Below are positions 7,033-8,729 of a stretch of 8,729 nucleotides of DNA, one piece after another (the first letter of the stretch is position 1; each line of letters begins with the position of its first letter). The notes beneath the pieces were generated by a model, which did not search any database, was not told the DNA's origin, and saw only the letters and a list, made by a program, of their open reading frames with translations. A program made the translations under genes and the position numbers. The stretch is from a bacterium. Lineage in GTDB: Bacteria; Margulisbacteria; Marinamargulisbacteria; SXXA01. The stretch lies in assembly GCA_010027915.1 (NCBI GenBank), contig RGUG01000042.1:1-8729 (forward strand). Reading direction: 5' to 3'.

Positions 7033-7774
7033 AACCGTTGGGTTTGTTGGCTTTGGCAAAATGGGTCAAGCATTATGGCGGGGCTTTTCGGCCTTGGGTT
7101 TACAAGCCAACGTCTACGATCCCCATCCTGTGAGCGACATCCACCCTGAGGTCAGATGGATGGATGCCGAGGGGGTGTGGACCCAGTCAGATTGGGTTTG
7201 GTTATGCATCAAACCCCAAACCTTCCTTGGGCAGACATGGCCCAAGAGTAAACGGCCGGTCATCAGTATCATGGCCGGTATTCCGTTGGCCACCTTAACC
7301 CAGTATTTTGATGTGGCCATCCGGGTCATGCCCAATACACCCGTGGCCATTGGTCAAGGGGTATCGGCCATTGCCTACCCCGAACCTTGCGACCCGGTGC
7401 TGGTAGAACAGGTCACACGCCTACTGGCAGCTTGTGGCCATACCGTGGCCGTAAAAGAAGAATGGATGGATGCAATCACGGCACTGAGTGGGTCAGGCCC
7501 TGCTTTTTTTTATGAATTGGTACGGGTATCCACCGAATGGGCCGCATTGCGTGGGATTCCCCAATCGGTGGCCCTCACCTTGCTATCCTCGACCTTAATG
7601 GGAGCGGGGTCCATGTTGCAACACACCCCTGACCCCGGTCAATTAATCGCCCAGGTCGTTAGCCCAAATGGCACCACACAAGCAGGCTTAAGCACATTCG
7701 CCCATGAAGACATTCCATCAAAATGGGCCCACGTATTAACCGCCACTGAAACGCGATCAAAGGAACTGAGATGA
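7007..7774 (+). CDS. proC: Pyrroline-5-carboxylate reductase
   Basis: Cytoplasmic NAD(P)H-dependent enzyme that reduces 1-pyrroline-5-carboxylate to L-proline, the last step of proline synthesis. The N-terminal Rossmann fold starts VGFVGFGKMGQAL, with the GxGxMG dinucleotide loop. Further family blocks are SIMAGIPLATL, VMPNTPVAIGQGVSAIA (the PNTP segment) and the C-terminal dimerisation domain with ALSGSGPAFFYELV. The PROSITE-type signature around VVSPNGTTQAGLSTF lies near the end. At 255 residues it is close to the usual 260-275. ATG 7007 is preferred, with GAG 5 bases upstream. GTG 7001 in the same frame would add two residues, and neither has a strong SD, so translation may depend on typA translation, whose last 26 bases overlap. 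The stop overlaps the next start (ATGA). Confidence 0.95.
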   Translation: MNANAFKNKTVGFVGFGKMGQALWRGFSALGLQANVYDPHPVSDIHPEVRWMDAEGVWTQSDWVWLCIKPQTFLGQTWPKSKRPVISIMAGIPLATLTQYFDVAIRVMPNTPVAIGQGVSAIAYPEPCDPVLVEQVTRLLAACGHTVAVKEEWMDAITALSGSGPAFFYELVRVSTEWAALRGIPQSVALTLLSSTLMGAGSMLQHTPDPGQLIAQVVSPNGTTQAGLSTFAHEDIPSKWAHVLTATETRSKELR

Positions 7775-8034
7775 TACAAGAACCCGGTATTTTAGGACAA
7801 ACCATTGACCGGCTGTTTCAATGCCTCACCATTTTGTTACTCATTCGGGTCATTCTAAGCTGGATTCCACACGATCCCTTTAACCGGATCATCGCCGTGA
7901 TTCACCAACTCACCGATCCCATTTTAAATCCCATTAAACAATTTCTCCCCCCCTTGGGTGGCATTGACCTTTCCCCCTTGGTCGCGTTTTTTATTTTAGA
8001 TATGATCAAGACACTGTTGTTAACCTTTTTGTAA
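7771..8034 (+). CDS. YggT-family integral membrane protein
   Basis: Small membrane protein of the YggT/YlmG/Ycf19 type; bacterial and plastid members are tied to cell division, membrane organisation or osmotic tolerance, with no settled biochemical role. The 87-residue product has two hydrophobic segments (about 16-31 and 69-86). Family-specific sequence lies between and within them: LIRVILSWIPHDPFN, IHQLTDPILNPIKQFLPPLGGIDLSPLVAFF. It starts in an ATGA overlap with proC and has a good SD, AAAGGA (7759-7764), 6 bases upstream. A proC-yggT neighbourhood is common in bacteria, which supports both calls. Its last 29 bases overlap the end of a convergent gene, so no terminator fits between them. 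Confidence 0.92.
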   Translation: MIQEPGILGQTIDRLFQCLTILLLIRVILSWIPHDPFNRIIAVIHQLTDPILNPIKQFLPPLGGIDLSPLVAFFILDMIKTLLLTFL

Positions 8035-8566
8035 GCCCTTTGGTGGTAATCCATCGGCCCTCATCACCCTGACCATCCTGTTTGAGTACTGCCAGCCATT
8101 CGGACGCCATCACTGCGGTCGCATCAACCGGCACATACCGAAATGAGTCCCCCGCCAACCTTACATAAGAGGAATCTGCTTCATCGGGCTCTTCGGTTGC
8201 AATGGCAAGGACACGTGCCCTACCAACTTGTACTTGCTCTAACAAACGCATGATCATGGCCCGAAGGGTCAGGGCGTCATGATAATCAGCCGGGACGCCA
8301 TCCAAACTTAAAATACCCGCCACATCCACATAACGATACACTGATTTTCCCGTGCGACGATGCAACGAGAAGGATACATCATCCGGTTGAATCACGAGGT
8401 GCATACCGGGTTCTTGTCCCGATCGTACTTGATTGGTCAGCACCATGGGCAACGATTCTTGGCGCCATCTCGCCATCAGTTGCATCAAGGAAGAGGGAAA
8501 CACATGCAATGGGGACGTCATAAAGCCAGGGTGAGCCGACACCACAGGGTAAGAAAAAGACACCAT
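8006..8566 (-). CDS. Hypothetical protein, no family recognised
   Basis: The minus-strand gene encodes 186 residues with codon use like its neighbours. ATG at 8566 is preferred to GTG 8575 because AAAGGTGG (minus strand, 8579-8572) lies 5 bases before it. I do not recognise a family. There is no signal peptide or membrane segment, so it is probably cytoplasmic. The N-terminal half alternates hydrophobic and charged stretches (VLTNQV, MHLVIQPDDVSFSLHRR). The middle includes DVAGILSLDGVPADYHDALTLRAMIMRLLEQVQVGRARVLAIATEE, which could form an alpha/beta unit, and a later stretch is SYVRLAGDSFRYVPVDATAVMASEW. The tail is basic (TTKGLTKRLTTVS). It converges on and overlaps yggT, and diverges from the gene starting at 8690. 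A regulatory or small structural role cannot be told from the sequence. Confidence 0.72.
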   Translation of the reverse strand: MVSFSYPVVSAHPGFMTSPLHVFPSSLMQLMARWRQESLPMVLTNQVRSGQEPGMHLVIQPDDVSFSLHRRTGKSVYRYVDVAGILSLDGVPADYHDALTLRAMIMRLLEQVQVGRARVLAIATEEPDEADSSYVRLAGDSFRYVPVDATAVMASEWLAVLKQDGQGDEGRWITTKGLTKRLTTVS

Positions 8567-8601
8567 CTGAACCACCTTTCACAATCATTGGATTTTGTAG
8601 G

Positions 8602-8629
8602 ATAATACCCATTCCCCTTCCCTTCTAAA
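8602..8629 (-). promoter_or_regulatory. Candidate promoter for the minus-strand hypothetical gene
   Basis: On the minus strand, TTTAGA (8629-8624) and TATTAT (8607-8602) are separated by 16 bases, a fair sigma-70-type pair. Transcription would start roughly 30 bases before the SD of the gene at 8566. On the + strand the overlapping bases read GATAAT (8601-8606), with TTTCAC (8577-8582) 18 bases before it, a weaker candidate for the gene at 8690. The two -10 boxes would share bases. Confidence 0.35.
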
Positions 8630-8689
8630 CCTAGGGTCGGCACAAAGAACTACCACAGCACCACGTCAGCATCACAAAGGAGTACCATC

Positions 8690-8729
8690 ATGACATTGGC
8701 ATCATTGGCATCAGAGCATATCGGTTTAT
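8690..8729 (+). CDS. 5' end of an unidentified gene (partial)
   Basis: An ATG at 8690 is preceded by a strong SD, AAAGGAG (8676-8682), at a 7-base spacing, and the frame stays open to the window end, giving MTLASLASEHIGL. The first codons contain a 9-base tandem repeat (TTGGCATCA twice, 8696-8713) that encodes LAS-LAS. Thirteen residues are too few to name a family. It is divergent from the minus-strand hypothetical gene, across a 123-base region that must hold both promoters. Confidence 0.6.
   Translation, partial: MTLASLASEHIGL

Noticed and set aside
8696..8713. Tandem repeat TTGGCATCA x2 as a regulatory or mobile-element signal
   Set aside because: Only two copies, in frame at the start of a coding region; more simply a Leu-Ala-Ser repeat in the protein.
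1..8729. CRISPR arrays, insertion sequences, rRNA genes
   Set aside because: No regularly spaced repeats, transposase-like proteins with terminal inverted repeats, or conserved rRNA segments were seen on either strand.

Overview
The window is bacterial and densely coding: GTG/TTG/ATG starts, Shine-Dalgarno (SD) sequences, 4-bp ATGA gene overlaps, and almost everything on the + strand. GC content looks intermediate (about half, estimated by eye). Codon use favours GGG, CCC and TTG, and mononucleotide G, C and A runs of 7-8 are unusually frequent. I cannot fix the phylum. A lipoprotein-type peptide-binding protein beside a proC-yggT pair fits several phyla.

Left part (1-1579): the 3' end of an unidentified gene (stop at 111-113), then a contractile phage-type tail sheath protein (158-1123) with a good C-terminal sheath domain but a short, oddly started N-terminus, then a small GtrA-family membrane protein (1154-1579). 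The sheath suggests that a prophage, tailocin or contractile injection system reaches the left edge.

Middle (1564-4909): an overlapping three-gene cassette for a Dpp/Opp-type ABC importer, made of a lipoprotein solute-binding protein and two permeases. No ATPase gene is present in the window. The three genes are tightly overlapped, also with gtrA, so one mRNA with translational coupling is likely.

Next comes the only real intergenic stretch (4910-5226). It contains nested inverted repeats that fold into a three-helix RNA-like element (5085-5161), followed at once by a terminator-like hairpin with a U-rich tail (5160-5190), about 36 bases before the GTG start of typA. I see this as the best candidate for something undescribed: a cis-regulatory leader or small RNA in front of the translational GTPase TypA/BipA.

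Right part (5227-8034): typA, proC (pyrroline-5-carboxylate reductase, last step of proline synthesis) and a YggT-family membrane protein form an overlapping housekeeping operon. An unrecognised gene (8006-8566) converges from the minus strand and overlaps the end of yggT by 29 bases. It is separated by a divergent promoter region from a new + strand gene that starts at 8690 and runs off the window.
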